In this document: positions 1-9,289 of the stretch, in pieces | Layout of the letters: the number at the start of each line of letters is the position of its first letter | Position numbering within the stretch: position 1 is the stretch's first letter | Source: Microbacterium sp. NIBRBAC000506063 | GTDB lineage: Bacteria; Actinomycetota; Actinomycetes; Actinomycetales; Microbacteriaceae | Reading direction: 5' to 3' | NCBI RefSeq assembly: GCF_017968845.1 | Contig: NZ_CP072876.1 | Span: 1,674,001 to 1,738,000 of the forward strand | Length of the DNA: 64,000 nt | Translations under genes and position numbers: made by a program | Notes under the pieces: generated by a model | What the model was told of the DNA's origin: nothing | What the model saw: only the letters and a program-made list of their open reading frames with translations | Databases searched by the model: none

Positions 1-164
1 GACGCCGAGGTGCCGGCGGGCTGCTGACGGGAGCGGACCGCGCGGAGGCGCTGTTCGGCGAGGCGACGCTGGGTGCGGCATCCGACGGCTCCGTGCTGCT
101 GTCGGCCGAGGGACCCACTTTCGCAGTCTGGGCGCTGCCGGGCGTCGCGGTCCCGCGGTCATGA
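1..164 (+). CDS. C-terminal fragment of an unidentified protein (possibly a glycoside hydrolase)
   Basis: An open frame enters from the left edge and stops at TGA 162-164. The readable tail contains GLLTGADRAEALFG and ends GPTFAVWALPGVAVPRS. Alternating hydrophobic and Asp/Gly residues look like a small beta-sandwich of the kind that ends many GH13-type glycosidases, but that is only a resemblance. The first 17 bases read better in another frame, so a single-base deletion near position 15-20 is likely. Too little of the gene is present for a confident name. Confidence 0.35.
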   Translation, partial: RRGAGGLLTGADRAEALFGEATLGAASDGSVLLSAEGPTFAVWALPGVAVPRS

Positions 165-292
165 TGTCGCGGCCTTCCCGGATCCTGATCCGCGAGTGCA
201 CCACATCTCGTCGGGTGCACCGCGTATTCGCCGTCGGAGACCGGTGCGCTCGACGACAAGCAGCGCACTCGACGCAGGGAGAGGGGCGCCAG

Positions 293-1075
293 ATGGTCTC
301 GCCTGAGCAGTATGAGCGGCTCAGTCGTGGACTCGCCGAGGGCGTGCGCGGCCGCGAAGGGCTCATCGGCCTCGTCCTGCTGGGCTCGGCGTCCGACGAT
401 GCCCGCGCCCGCCGCGACGAGTGGTCGGATCACGACTTCTTCGCGCTGATCGAGGAGGGCAGGGGTCGCGACATTCGCCCGGATCTCTCCTGGCTCCCCG
501 ATCAGGAGCGCCTGGTGCTCACCGCGCGCGAGGGCGAGATCGGCTTCGCCTGCGTCTACGACGACGGGCACGTGTTCGAGTTCGCCTTCTCGGATGCCGC
601 GGAGCTCGCCGGTGCCGTCGTGAACGATGCGACCGTGGCCGTCGACGACGCGGCCGGGACGACGGCGGCGCTCGTCGCGCGGGGCGGGAGCGCGCGGCAT
701 CCGCCGACTCCTTCGACCCCGTGAACGATGCGCGCCTCGTGCTCGTCAAGCTCCTGATCGGGGTCGGTCGGGTGCGCCGCGGCGAGGTGCTGAACGGTGC
801 GGCGTTCATCCAGCAGTGGGCGGTGCAGCACCTCGTACGCGCCGTCCGGGGCGCTTCGCCGAGCGTTCGACGACGGTGCGCGACACGATCGATCCGGTCC
901 GCCGCTTCGAGCAGGACTTCCCGGAGTGGGCGGGCGCATCGCCGCCGCGATCGCGCAGGAGCCCGAGGCGGCGGCCCGGGCGCTCTTCGCGCTGCTCCGG
1001 GAGCTCGAGCCCGACTGGCCGGAGTTCCCCTCGCGGGCCGCGGATGCCGTCGCCGTCCGTCTCGGCTGGCGCTGA
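293..1075 (+). CDS. Nucleotidyltransferase-like protein (three apparent frameshifts)
   Basis: Starts at ATG 293 behind GGGAGAGGGG. The N-terminus carries a nucleotidyltransferase-fold signature: LLGSAS at about residues 25-30, followed 13 residues later by SDHDFFAL, matching the hG[GS]...D-x-D pattern of the superfamily. The frame shifts near 673-677, 848-851 and 932-934, each time by one lost base in a G run. Restoring them gives 261 aa ending in a helical tail rich in Ala, Glu and Arg. Aminoglycoside-type nucleotidyltransferases and DUF4037 proteins share this fold; the substrate cannot be told from sequence. It stands alone, upstream of the PadR operon. Confidence 0.55.
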
Positions 1076-1095
1076 CGACCTCCGGCGCCCGGTTT

Positions 1096-1178
1096 CGCCG
1101 AACCCCCACGATCCCGCCGAACCACCACGGGATGAGCGCAGATAGCGTGGGGGTTCGGCGGCAGCGTGGGGTTCGGTG
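1096..1178. repeat. Cluster of four CGCCGAACC(C)CCACG repeats in inverted pairs
   Basis: Two forward copies lie at 1096-1110 and 1115-1129 (the second with one mismatch), and two reverse-complement copies at 1146-1160 and 1165-1178. Copies 1 and 3 are perfect 15-bp inverted repeats separated by 35 bases, so the RNA could form a long hairpin. The element fills the space between the nucleotidyltransferase-like gene and padR and may terminate the former. Confidence 0.6.
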
Positions 1179-1190
1179 CCGGGTGTTCCG

Positions 1191-1211
1191 GTAGCGTGCG
1201 AAGCATGCTAC
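1191..1211. promoter_or_regulatory. Palindromic operator overlapping the padR promoter
   Basis: GTAGCGTGC-GAA-GCATGCTAC is a 9-bp inverted repeat with one mismatch and a 3-base centre. Its right end overlaps TACCTT (1209-1214), a good -10 hexamer placed so that transcription would begin at about the ATG at 1222 (leaderless). PadR proteins commonly repress their own operon from such a site. The autoregulatory role is inferred. Confidence 0.5.
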
Positions 1212-1221
1212 CTTGTACGGC

Positions 1222-1548
1222 ATGACACCGGATGTCGGAGCGCAGATGCGCAGGGGAGTGGTCGAGTACTGCGTGCTCGGGCTCCTCGCGCGCGAGCCGA
1301 TGTACGGCTGGCAGCTCGCCGACGCCCTCACGGGCACCGGGCTCATCGCCAGCATCGGCACGCTCTACCCGCTGCTCGGGCGCCTGCGCGACAACGGGTG
1401 GGTGTCGACCTTCGACCGGCCCTCCGAGAGCGGGCCGGTGCGCAAGTACTACGAGCTCACGGCATACGGCAGAGAGCAGCTCGCGCAGTTCCGCGCACAA
1501 TGGACACCCTTCGCCCGTACCGTCACGGGCATGGTGGGAGAGGAATGA
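1222..1548 (+). CDS. PadR family transcriptional regulator
   Basis: A 108-aa winged-helix repressor. The PadR core is clear: RGVVEYCVLGLLAREPMYGW near the N-terminus, then the recognition helix and wing region IGTLYPLLGRLRDNGWV and RKYYELTAYGRE. It is the short PadR-s2 type with a brief C-terminal helix. ATG 1222 is chosen over TTG 1213 because the latter lies within the promoter. The stop codon overlaps the next start as ATGA, so it is cotranscribed with the HAAS membrane gene, the usual pairing for this regulator type. Confidence 0.9.
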   Translation: MTPDVGAQMRRGVVEYCVLGLLAREPMYGWQLADALTGTGLIASIGTLYPLLGRLRDNGWVSTFDRPSESGPVRKYYELTAYGREQLAQFRAQWTPFARTVTGMVGEE

Positions 1549-2189
1549 CCATGACCACGCAGACGACCGGCGCCCAGCTGAGGGACGACTACCTGGCGCG
1601 TCTCGACGCCGCGATGCGCGGCGTCCCCCACGGCATCGCCGGCGAGATCCGCGCGGGAATCGCCGAGGAGCTCGAGGGGTTGGATGCGGCGGCGGCCGCG
1701 GCGCGCATCGCGCAGCTCGGAGACCCCGTCGACATTGCGCGCGAGGCGCAGCAAGAGGGCGCCGTCCCTGTCCTCGCCCCCGCTCCGGTCCCCGCGGGAC
1801 CCCCGGCGACGAGCACGCGGGGCTTCGCGATCGCCGCCGCGCTGACACTCAGCTTCGGCGGTGTCGTGCTGCCTTTCCTGGGCTGGGTCGTCGGAGCGGT
1901 GCTGGTGTGCCTGAGCACGATGTGGCGCACCGGCGAGAAGGTCATGGCGATCGTCGTGCCGCTGGTGGCCGCATCGATCTCGGCGCTGCTGGCGATGGGC
2001 ATGTGGACCATCACGTCGGTCACCGTCACCGGCACGGGAACCACGCCCGATGAGGTGTCGCCGTTGATGCCGGCCTGGTACGACCTGATCTGGATGGGCC
2101 TGATCCTGCTGGGCTTCCTTCTCGTCCCGCTGTCCGGTCTCTGGCTGCTCTGGCGCATGAGGGGGCGCTCGCCGGCATCCGATCGCTGA
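1545..2189 (+). CDS. HAAS domain-containing membrane protein, PadR partner
   Basis: 214 aa. The N-terminal 70 residues form a helical HAAS-like domain (QLRDDYLARLDAAMRGVP ... ARIAQLGDPVDIARE) typical of proteins encoded next to PadR regulators. An Ala/Pro linker follows, then about four hydrophobic segments (roughly residues 88-106, 110-125, 133-155 and 178-203). It overlaps padR by four bases. HAAS/DUF1700 proteins are thought to act with PadR in sensing or controlling a membrane stress response. The function is unproven here, and the pairing is the main support. Confidence 0.7.
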   Translation: MTMTTQTTGAQLRDDYLARLDAAMRGVPHGIAGEIRAGIAEELEGLDAAAAAARIAQLGDPVDIAREAQQEGAVPVLAPAPVPAGPPATSTRGFAIAAALTLSFGGVVLPFLGWVVGAVLVCLSTMWRTGEKVMAIVVPLVAASISALLAMGMWTITSVTVTGTGTTPDEVSPLMPAWYDLIWMGLILLGFLLVPLSGLWLLWRMRGRSPASDR

Positions 2190-2242
2190 GCATCGGGCGC
2201 GCCTCGCCCGCGCCGTGATCCGGGTGGTCGTACGGTGTGAGC

Positions 2243-2398
2243 ATGGCGGCACGTGTGGGAGGACGCAACCGGTTCGTGAGCTGGACCGTCGGTCTGCTCT
2301 GCGTCGTCGTGATCGGCGGGCTGCTCTCCCTCGCCGCGCCCTTGGGGCCCTCGGTGGTCGAGTACATCGGCGACACCCTGCGCTCGCTCGATCCGTGA
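2243..2398 (+). CDS. Small single-pass membrane protein
   Basis: A 51-aa ORF from ATG 2243 to TGA 2396. It has a basic start (MAARVGGRNRF), one strong hydrophobic stretch (WTVGLLCVVVIGGLLSLAAP) and a short tail (SVVEYIGDTLRSLDP). Codon use is GC3-rich like real genes. Short actinobacterial membrane proteins of this shape are common and of unknown function. Confidence 0.55.
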   Translation: MAARVGGRNRFVSWTVGLLCVVVIGGLLSLAAPLGPSVVEYIGDTLRSLDP

Positions 2399-2490
2399 CG
2401 GGGCACGGCGACACAGCGGCATGGCTCACCGGTGCCGGCGCTCCGCGCCGGTAGTCTCTGCACTGCACACCATTCACCTGAGGAGCACCC

Positions 2491-3402
2491 ATGAGTGACC
2501 CCGAAGTTCCTGAGTCCGAAGACAAGCCGGCCGATGTGAACGACGTCGTCGACAGCGCCAACGAGGCCCTGGCCGAAGCCGAGGCCGCGGCGAACGCTCC
2601 CGAGACGGCGGCGGATGCCGTCGACCCCGACGTCGCCGCCTTCGAGGCCGCCGAGCGCGAGCACCCCGGAACCTTCTCCGCCGAGCCCTCGGATGCCGCA
2701 GACGCGCCCTCCGACGACGTGCCCGCCTCGGATGCCGAGACGACCGTGATCGCCGAGGAGCCCGTCGTCGTCGCCGAGACGCAGGTGCTGCCCTCAGAGC
2801 CCGTCTCCGAGCCGGCGCCCGCACCGGCACCGCAGCCGCAGCCGATCTTCGTGCAGGCGCCCGAACCGCCCCGCCCGCACGGCAACCGCGGCACCGCGGG
2901 CCTCATCGGTCTCGTCGCGACCGTCGTCTTCGGCGTGCTCTACCTGGCCGCCGGGCTCGGCTTCGGCGCGATCTCCGGCGACGTGTCCTGGGCGAACATC
3001 GGCACCGCGGCGCTCGCCGAGGTGCAGACCTGGGGCTTCTGGATCCCGGTCGTCCTCTTCTTCATCGGCTTCTGGCTGCTGGGTGCGATCATCAACCGCG
3101 GCCGCTGGGCCGGCTGGGTGATCTTCGGCCTCGTCGTCGGCTTCTTCGCCTACGGCGGACACATCCTCGGCCAGCTGTTCGAGGCGCCGTTCTGGCTGCT
3201 GACCGCCTCGCAGGGCTGGGCGCTCGTCCAGGGCGAGCTGTTCGCCCCGCTCGCCATCGCCGCCGCCCTCTTCGGCCGTGAGGTCACGATCTGGTTCGGC
3301 GCCTGGGCCTCGCGCATCGGTGCCCGCAAGGAGGAGCTCAACGCCGAGGCGCAGCGCGAGTACGAGCGCACGCTCGAAGCCGGCCCGACTCTGTCGAGGT
3401 AA
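2491..3402 (+). CDS. Membrane protein with acidic, Pro/Ala-rich N-terminal region
   Basis: 303 aa from ATG 2491 behind GAGGAG. Residues 1-130 are low-complexity and strongly acidic (Ala, Glu, Asp, Pro), ending in a PAPAPAPQPQP stretch. The rest holds four hydrophobic segments (about residues 136-158, 180-203, 210-228 and 250-262) and a charged helical C-terminus. I do not recognise a named family beyond actinobacterial DNA/polyprotein-like membrane proteins of unknown role. The next ORF, also a membrane protein, follows closely. Confidence 0.6.
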   Translation: MSDPEVPESEDKPADVNDVVDSANEALAEAEAAANAPETAADAVDPDVAAFEAAEREHPGTFSAEPSDAADAPSDDVPASDAETTVIAEEPVVVAETQVLPSEPVSEPAPAPAPQPQPIFVQAPEPPRPHGNRGTAGLIGLVATVVFGVLYLAAGLGFGAISGDVSWANIGTAALAEVQTWGFWIPVVLFFIGFWLLGAIINRGRWAGWVIFGLVVGFFAYGGHILGQLFEAPFWLLTASQGWALVQGELFAPLAIAAALFGREVTIWFGAWASRIGARKEELNAEAQREYERTLEAGPTLSR

Positions 3403-3448
3403 TCACGAACGCCACCGCGCCTCACCCCCACGGGCAGCCGCCCGCGGG

Positions 3449-3907
3449 GTGTCGCCGTTTCTGGCGGTCGTCCTCGCGACCGTGCTGTTCTTCGCGCTCG
3501 CGATCATGGGGCTCGGCGCACTGAGCTACTACACCGACACCGATGTGATCGCCGTGCCCGGGCTCGGTCAGGCGCCGGGCGTGCTGGCGATGGGTGCGGC
3601 GGTGGCGGCGTTCTCGGGCACGCTGTGGACGACCGTCCGGCCTGCCCGCCCGTCGTTCACGCCGGTCCTGATCACGGCGCTCGCGACGCCGCTGGCGCAC
3701 CTGTTCGTGCTGTGGCTGGTGCTGCTGGTCACGGGTTCGGGGCTGCTGGTGGCCACGACCGTCGCGGGTGATCTGGTCCGCGGCGGGTTCAGTCTGGTGC
3801 TCCTGCTCGCCGCCGCAGTGGCCGCCTGGGGCGGCGTGGCGCTGCGGCGCACCCGCTCGACCGGGCCGCAGTGGCCCTGGGAGCGCCGTGCCGACGACGA
3901 GGACTGA
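3449..3907 (+). CDS. Small polytopic membrane protein (start uncertain)
   Basis: Reads from GTG 3449 as VSPFLAVVLATVLFFALAIM to the stop at 3905-3907, about 152 aa with four predicted membrane helices and a charged tail (RRADDED). The true start may lie upstream. From 3403, in another frame, one reads TNATAPHPHGQPPAG, a plausible soluble leader that would join if bases were lost around the G/C runs at 3440-3450. It directly follows the preceding membrane gene and is probably in its operon. Function unknown. Confidence 0.5.
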   Translation: MSPFLAVVLATVLFFALAIMGLGALSYYTDTDVIAVPGLGQAPGVLAMGAAVAAFSGTLWTTVRPARPSFTPVLITALATPLAHLFVLWLVLLVTGSGLLVATTVAGDLVRGGFSLVLLLAAAVAAWGGVALRRTRSTGPQWPWERRADDED

Positions 3908-4052
3908 TGTGGCATCCGGCTCGTGAAGTCCTGGGCAGTCGTTGCCGGTATCGATGGGATCGGTGCGGCAACAGGTGCCGAGGAGTCGGGCAGTCGGATG
4001 CCGCACGCGCGTCCGCGGGGCGCCGCGGCATCCGTCCCCGTACTCTGGAGGG

Positions 4053-4715
4053 GTGGAGCGCTCTCTGGAGACACAGGTGGACCAGGCCGTCGCCGCCTGG
4101 CTGCGGTGGATTCCCCGCTGGGTACCGGCCACGCACCGTGGGCGGGTCTCACCGTGCCGGAGGTGCCTCGGCTCACCGATCCTGTCGGCCGCGGGCATCG
4201 GTTCGGATGTGCCGCACGGCGTGCAGCACGGGCTCTCCACCCGCATCAAGAAGATCGTCGACCACGCGGTCGCGGAGTACACCGCGCGGAACCTGCCGAT
4301 GCTGCAGGCCGAGCTCGATCAGCAGGCGGACCGCAACCGTGCGCGCAGCTATCGGCCCGCCGAGGACCTGGAGCCGGAGTTCGAGGGGCTGCCGCTGGAT
4401 CCCGAGCCCGTTCCGGGATCGCCGTTCCTGTTCACGATCTCGGGCCTGGCCGATGAGGCGGCCGAGGAGCTGCCGCCGCTGCCGCCGCTGAGCGAAGAGG
4501 CCAAGGCCGCACTCCGGCAGGAGGTGGCGCTCGCCGACGAGTACGCGAACCTGGTGGGCCGGGAGATCTGCGGACACCTGCTGCGGCACCGGCTGGAGGT
4601 GCAGGCGGCGATCTCGCAGTACGTCGAGCCGCAGATCGAGGCGATGCTCGCCGAGCTGACCGAGGCCTTGGACTCTCCGTTCGATCCCGACGGGCACCCG
4701 GGGCCGCGCGAATAG
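4053..4715 (+). CDS. Hypothetical protein, 220 aa
   Basis: GTG 4053 is preceded by CTGGAGGGG, a good ribosome site. The protein is soluble and mainly helical, with a CRRC pair near residue 44 and a Pro/Glu-rich middle (AEELPPLPPLSEEAKAAL). No family is recognised. The region 3908-4052 before it holds no convincing gene. An alternative frame is open across 3923-4456 but looks like a shadow. It ends about 100 bases before the DUF2975 operon. Confidence 0.5.
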   Translation: MERSLETQVDQAVAAWLRWIPRWVPATHRGRVSPCRRCLGSPILSAAGIGSDVPHGVQHGLSTRIKKIVDHAVAEYTARNLPMLQAELDQQADRNRARSYRPAEDLEPEFEGLPLDPEPVPGSPFLFTISGLADEAAEELPPLPPLSEEAKAALRQEVALADEYANLVGREICGHLLRHRLEVQAAISQYVEPQIEAMLAELTEALDSPFDPDGHPGPRE

Positions 4716-4768
4716 CTGGGGGAATGCCGGGAGTCGTCGACACGGCTTGAGCACCATCGATGCGACTA

Positions 4769-4806
4769 CTATCGTTTTTCGATAGGTATCGACCGTCTAT
4801 CGATAG
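4769..4806. promoter_or_regulatory. TATCGA-type palindromic operators upstream of the DUF2975/HTH operon
   Basis: CTATCG-TTTTT-CGATAG at 4769-4785 is an inverted repeat. CTATCGATAG at 4797-4806 is a perfect 10-bp palindrome, with a further half site GTATCGAC between them. The pair sits 8-45 bases before the ATG at 4814 and is locally AT-rich, so it covers the likely promoter. The obvious ligand is the small HTH protein encoded as the second gene of the operon (inference). Confidence 0.6.
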
Positions 4807-4813
4807 GAACTCG

Positions 4814-5290
4814 ATGCACCCTCGAATCATTCTCGCGCTCAAAGCGCTGATCGTCGTGATGCTCGTCCTTCTGCTCTGCAGCCAGGCGTTCATGCTTCCC
4901 GGAGTCGCAGCCGGCGTCGCGGAGCGCAACCCCGATCTCGCGCACCTGGAGCTTCCCGGCGTGATCGGCGGCATCGTGTTCCTCGTGCTCGTCCAGATCG
5001 TGCTGCTGTGCGTCTTCCGCCTGCTGACGCTCGTGCGCGCCGACCGGATCTTCAGCCCCGCGGCCTTCCGCTGGGTCGACATCATCTTCGCCACGATGCT
5101 CGCCGCGGCGGCCCTGATCGCCGGCGCCTTCGTCGTGCTCAACGTCGCGGACGCCATGAACCCCTCCATCGCGATCCTCGCGCTCCTCGGGATGACCGTG
5201 GCCGTCGGCATCGCCCTGCTGGTTGTCGTGCTGAGGGGGCTCCTGCGCAAGGCGCTGCAGCTCGAGCAGGACCTCTCCGAGGTCGTCTGA
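4814..5290 (+). CDS. DUF2975 domain-containing membrane protein
   Basis: 158 aa with four hydrophobic segments (about residues 5-27, 46-70, 84-106 and 116-136). The central LLTLVRADRIFSPAAFRWVD matches the DUF2975 signature. ATG 4814 is chosen because it follows the operator region; an upstream in-frame start would read through the palindromes. DUF2975 proteins are nearly always followed by a YozG-like HTH gene, as here (TGATG junction). The biological role of the pair is unknown. Confidence 0.8.
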   Translation: MHPRIILALKALIVVMLVLLLCSQAFMLPGVAAGVAERNPDLAHLELPGVIGGIVFLVLVQIVLLCVFRLLTLVRADRIFSPAAFRWVDIIFATMLAAAALIAGAFVVLNVADAMNPSIAILALLGMTVAVGIALLVVVLRGLLRKALQLEQDLSEVV

Positions 5291-5505
5291 TGCCCATCGT
5301 CATCGACCTCGACGTGATGCTCGCGCGTCGCAAGATGAGCGTGCAGGACTTCGCCGACGCGATCGGCATCACCCCCGCGAACGTCGCGGTGCTCAAGAAC
5401 GGACGCGCCAAGGCCGTGCGCTTCACGACGCTGGACGCGATCTGCCGTGTGCTCGACTGCCAGCCGGGCGACGTTCTGCGCTGGATCCCGGAGGAGGGCG
5501 AATGA
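5290..5505 (+). CDS. YozG-type Cro/C1 helix-turn-helix regulator
   Basis: 71 aa, almost entirely an HTH_26-type domain: MPIVIDLDVMLARRKMSVQD, FADAIGITPANVAVLKNGRA, then LDAICRVLDCQPGDVLRWI. It overlaps the DUF2975 stop by one base and the next gene by four (ATGA), so the three genes form one transcript. It is the candidate autorepressor at the TATCGATA palindromes upstream. Confidence 0.85.
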   Translation: MPIVIDLDVMLARRKMSVQDFADAIGITPANVAVLKNGRAKAVRFTTLDAICRVLDCQPGDVLRWIPEEGE

Positions 5506-8500
5506 CCGCCGGCATCGACTGGACCGTCCAGGCCGCCGACTTCGTCCTGGACACCGGGCGCTGCCCCGTCTGCGCCGAGGCCGCGCTCGATCAGGGACAC
5601 TGCCTGGCCTGCGGGGTCGACCTGAGCGGCACGGCGGGGCGTGACGTACTGGACGCGTCGACGGCCGCAGCGCGCGCACTGCGGGAGCGGGAGCGCCTCC
5701 TGCGGGCGGCGCATCTCGCCCGTGCCGCTGTGCCGCACACAGTCCGGGCATCGTCTGCAGTCCAGCCCGCCGCCCAGCCTGCCGCATCCGTCGCCGTCGC
5801 GGCCTCGGCGGCCCGCCGCCGGCGCGCGCAGGAGCGACCCTGCAGTCGGTGATCGCGACGGCCGGCGCCGCGCTCTTCGCCGTCGCGGCGATCGTGTTCG
5901 CCTTCTTCAACCCCGACCTGACCGACCGGACGCTGCGCAGCATCGTGATCGCCGTCGTCACGCTCGTGTTCCTCGCCGGGGCATGGGCGCTCGCACGCCG
6001 GCGTCTGCAGTTCTCGGCGGAGGCTGTCGGAGGGCTCGGGCTCGTTTTCCTCGGTCTGGACGTCCATTCCCTCTCCCAGCACGCGACGGCGCTCCACCCC
6101 TGGGCGTCCGCGGCGCTCGGCACGGCCGTCGTCGGGACCGTCATGCTGTTCGCGGCGCTGCGCGCCCGCATCCGGATCTGGTTGTGGGCGGCTCTGCTCG
6201 GGCTCGCCGCGGTTCCCGGGATGCTCGGGCTCGCCGTCCCGGGCGGCTTCGCCACGGCACTCGGGTTCGCGCTGTCGGCCTTCGCCGCGACGGGGCTGTG
6301 CGCATGGACCCCGCGGCTGTCGGCGAGGTTCGCGGAGAAGTCGGATGCCGGACCGGCTCGCCTGCGCGCAGAGGTCGTCACGCTCACCGCGCTGCAGCTG
6401 CTGGCGACGGCCTCGGCCGTCGGAGCCGTCCTTCCGGGTGGCGAGGCGCTGCCCTCGGCGCTCATCCTCGCGCTTCTCGCCGGCAACGCCGTCCTCGCCG
6501 CCCGGCATCTCCTCCCGCGCACGTGGGCCGTGATCGCCGGCGTCCTCACGGTGGCCGCCGGTGCGATCGCCGCCCGGGCCGTCGCGCCCGTGTTCGGGCG
6601 GGGTTCGAAGGACACTTCGCCCTGGCGAGCGGGGGAGCCGCCCTCGCCTTCCTCGTCTGTGCTCTCGTGCCCCTCCCGCCGGGCGCGCCCCGGCGCCCCT
6701 CGCCGTCGGTGCTCTGATCGCGCTCGCGGCCGTCAGCGTGCCTTCGCTCATGATCGGTCTGTTCACCGGCGTCGTGCTCATGAGCACGCTCATCGACCCG
6801 ATGGCCGATGACTGGTCCGTACCGGGAACCTGGTCCGCGGTCGCCGCCCTCGCGGTCACCGGTGCCGGCCTCCTCGGCTTCGGGGTCGTCGCACGGCGTC
6901 GTGCCGGCATCCGTCCGCTCCTCGGCGTCGTCCGCGTGTGCGCGGCGATCTATCTGTCGGCCGCCGCGCTGGTGCTCGTCTCCGGCGGCGTGCTCCCCGG
7001 GTGGCGAGCATCGTGCTGGCCCTCGGGATGACGGCGGGGATCGGCGCGGTGCTGTGGCGGGTGCGGGTGGATCGGCTCCCGTCCGGATGCTCGTGCTCAT
7101 CGGCGGACATCTCGCGCTCGCCGTCGCCGTCGTGCTCGCGTGGGGCGACCGTCAGATCATGCCGCTGGCCGGACTCGGCGTGCTCGCCGCGCTCTGGGCG
7201 CTCGCGCAGGCGGTTCGGCACGGCAGGAGGTTCGTGCACGTCGGCGCCGGATACGGCTACGCGCTCCTCGTGCTGGCCACGGCGCTGTCGCTGGCCGGTA
7301 TCGACGGCATCGCGCAGCTGTGCCTGACGGCCTCCGCTGGCCTCATCGGGGCGATCGCGGTCACCTTCCTCCCCGCGATCGGGGCCCGCAACTGGCAGGC
7401 GGTGCTCCTGGTGGCCACGGTTCCCTTCGCGATCGGCGTCGTGCAGGTCGTGTTCGAGCGCAGCGGCTGGACGGCGCTGTCGACCGGGCTGATGTTCCTC
7501 CTCGCGCTGTCGCTCCTGTTGACCCGCCGCCCAGGCCTGACCGGAGCCGTGCGCACGCTCGCGGCGGGGATGCTCGTGCCGACCCTCGCCGTCGTGCTCG
7601 TCTGCCTCGGCGCGCAGCTCCTGCCGATGAGCGGCTCGCCGGTCGTGCTGCCGGTCATCGCCGTCGTCATCGCGCTCGTGCTCCCCAGTGGCATCCTGAT
7701 CCGCGACGCCCTCGTCGCCCGTGGTCGGAGCACACGGATGGCGGATGCGGCCCGCGTGGCGATCGAGGCCTCCTCGCTGCTGACGGCGGTCATCGCGGTG
7801 GCCCTGGCGTTCACGCGCGAGGCGGCGGGACCGGGAGTCGCCTGTCTCGTGCTCCTCATCCTCGGCATCGGCGCCGTGCTGACCGCGCTCGTCGCCGACC
7901 GCCGCTACGGCTGGGTGCTCGCCGGCGCTTCGTTCACAGGGGCGCTCTGGTCGCTCTGGTGGCTCGCCGGTGTGGAGCTGCCGGAGGCCTATCTGCTCCC
8001 TCCGACGCTCGGGGCCGCGCTCGTCGGCGTGTTCCTCACTCTGCGCGGGGTGCGTGCGGCGGCGCTCTTCACCGCCGCGCTGGTCGTCGCGATCGTTCCC
8101 CTCGTCGTGCTCGTGGCCGAGTCGGAGGGTTCGGGTGCCGTCCCCTGGCGGGCGTACGGGCTGCTCGCCGCGGGCGGTGTTCTCGCTGCGGCCGCCGCGC
8201 TGCTCGGACGGGGCGAGACCGCCAGGCTGCGGCGCCTGCAGGCGCTGCGGGTCCCGACCGCGCTCGCCGCCGGGATCGCCGCGCCCGCCGGCACGATCCA
8301 GGCCGTGCGCTGGGGAGTCGGAGCGGACACGCCCCCTCCCGGCGCCGAGCCGTTCGCGGTGTTCCTGGCGTGCCTCGCGATCAGCGTCCTGTCCGCACTC
8401 GTCCTCGCATCGGCGGCCGCCGTCGTCCGCGGGGCACGGGCGGGCTCGACGGAGGAAGCGTCCGGCTCGCGCTGGCTGACGGCTCCGGCCGTCCTCGCGC

Positions 8501-9177
8501 TCGCGGTCGGCGTGTGGCCGGCGATCGAGCGCGACTGGCCGGTGATCTGGGCGATGTGGACGCTCATGATCGTCGCGCTCGTCGTCGTCGTGATCGCCGC
8601 ATCCCGTCGCCGGACTTCGCTCCCCCCGGTCTGGTTCCTCTTCGGCGTCGCCTTCGTGACCGGCGTCGTCGCCTGGAGCCCGCGCGATCTGCGGGTGGAG
8701 TGGTTCTCCCTGCCGATGGGCGCCTTCCTGCTGCTCGCCGGAGCGATCGGCCTGCGCGCCGCGAACCGGGCGGGCGCTGCGCCGGCCGAGCGGCGCCTCG
8801 GCGCCTGGCCGCACGGCTGGGGCGGCTCCTGGGCGCTGCTGGCACCCGGGATCGTGGTGACGGTCTCGGCGTCGATCGTGGCCACCTTCACCGATCCCCT
8901 CACCTGGCGCGCCATCCTGGTCATGGTCCTGGCGCTCGCCGCCATCCTGGTCGGCGCTTCCCGGCGGCTCGCGGCTCCCTTCCTCATCGGACTGGTGGTC
9001 CTGCCGATCGAGAACGTCTTCGTGTTCTCCGTGCAGCTCGGCCGGAACATCGAGGCCATGCCGTGGTGGATCACGCTGGCGCTCATGGGCGCGGTGCTGT
9101 TGATCATCGCCGTGGCGGGGGAGCGCCGCGAGGGAGCCGAGAAGGGGGTCGTCGCCCGCGTGCGCGATCTGCGATGA
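5502..9177 (+). CDS. Giant SCO7613-type polytopic membrane protein with N-terminal zinc ribbon (five frameshifts)
   Basis: Starts at ATG 5502, overlapping the HTH gene. Residues 20-40 have CPVC and CLAC motifs, a zinc-ribbon head. An Ala-rich linker follows, then more than 30 hydrophobic segments to TGA 9177. One base is missing at about 5833, 6600, 6689, 7000 and 7068. Restoring them gives 1226 aa, close to the roughly 1200 aa of actinobacterial SCO7613 C-terminal-domain membrane proteins. No enzymatic motif is visible. Its function is unknown; a large membrane scaffold or transporter is possible. Without the frame repair the region looks like a dozen small ORFs. Confidence 0.75.
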
Positions 9178-9203
9178 GCGACAGCGTGCTCGCCGCCGTG
9201 CAG

Positions 9204-9229
9204 CCGCGAGAACGCAGGAAACGTTCTTC
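9204..9229. repeat. Palindromic repeat, AGAACG-N7-CGTTCT core (copy 1)
   Basis: A 26-base element with a perfect 6-bp inverted repeat, lying just after the giant membrane gene. The same 26 bases, with one substitution, occur in reverse orientation at 45893-45918. Both copies lie in the gap after a gene end, suggesting a dispersed 3'-end element or protein-binding site. Confidence 0.6.
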
Positions 9230-9289
9230 CCGGCGCTCGCGCAACGTTCTCCGCGCTCTCGGCGAGGGGCGTCGTCTCGGAGGGATAGC

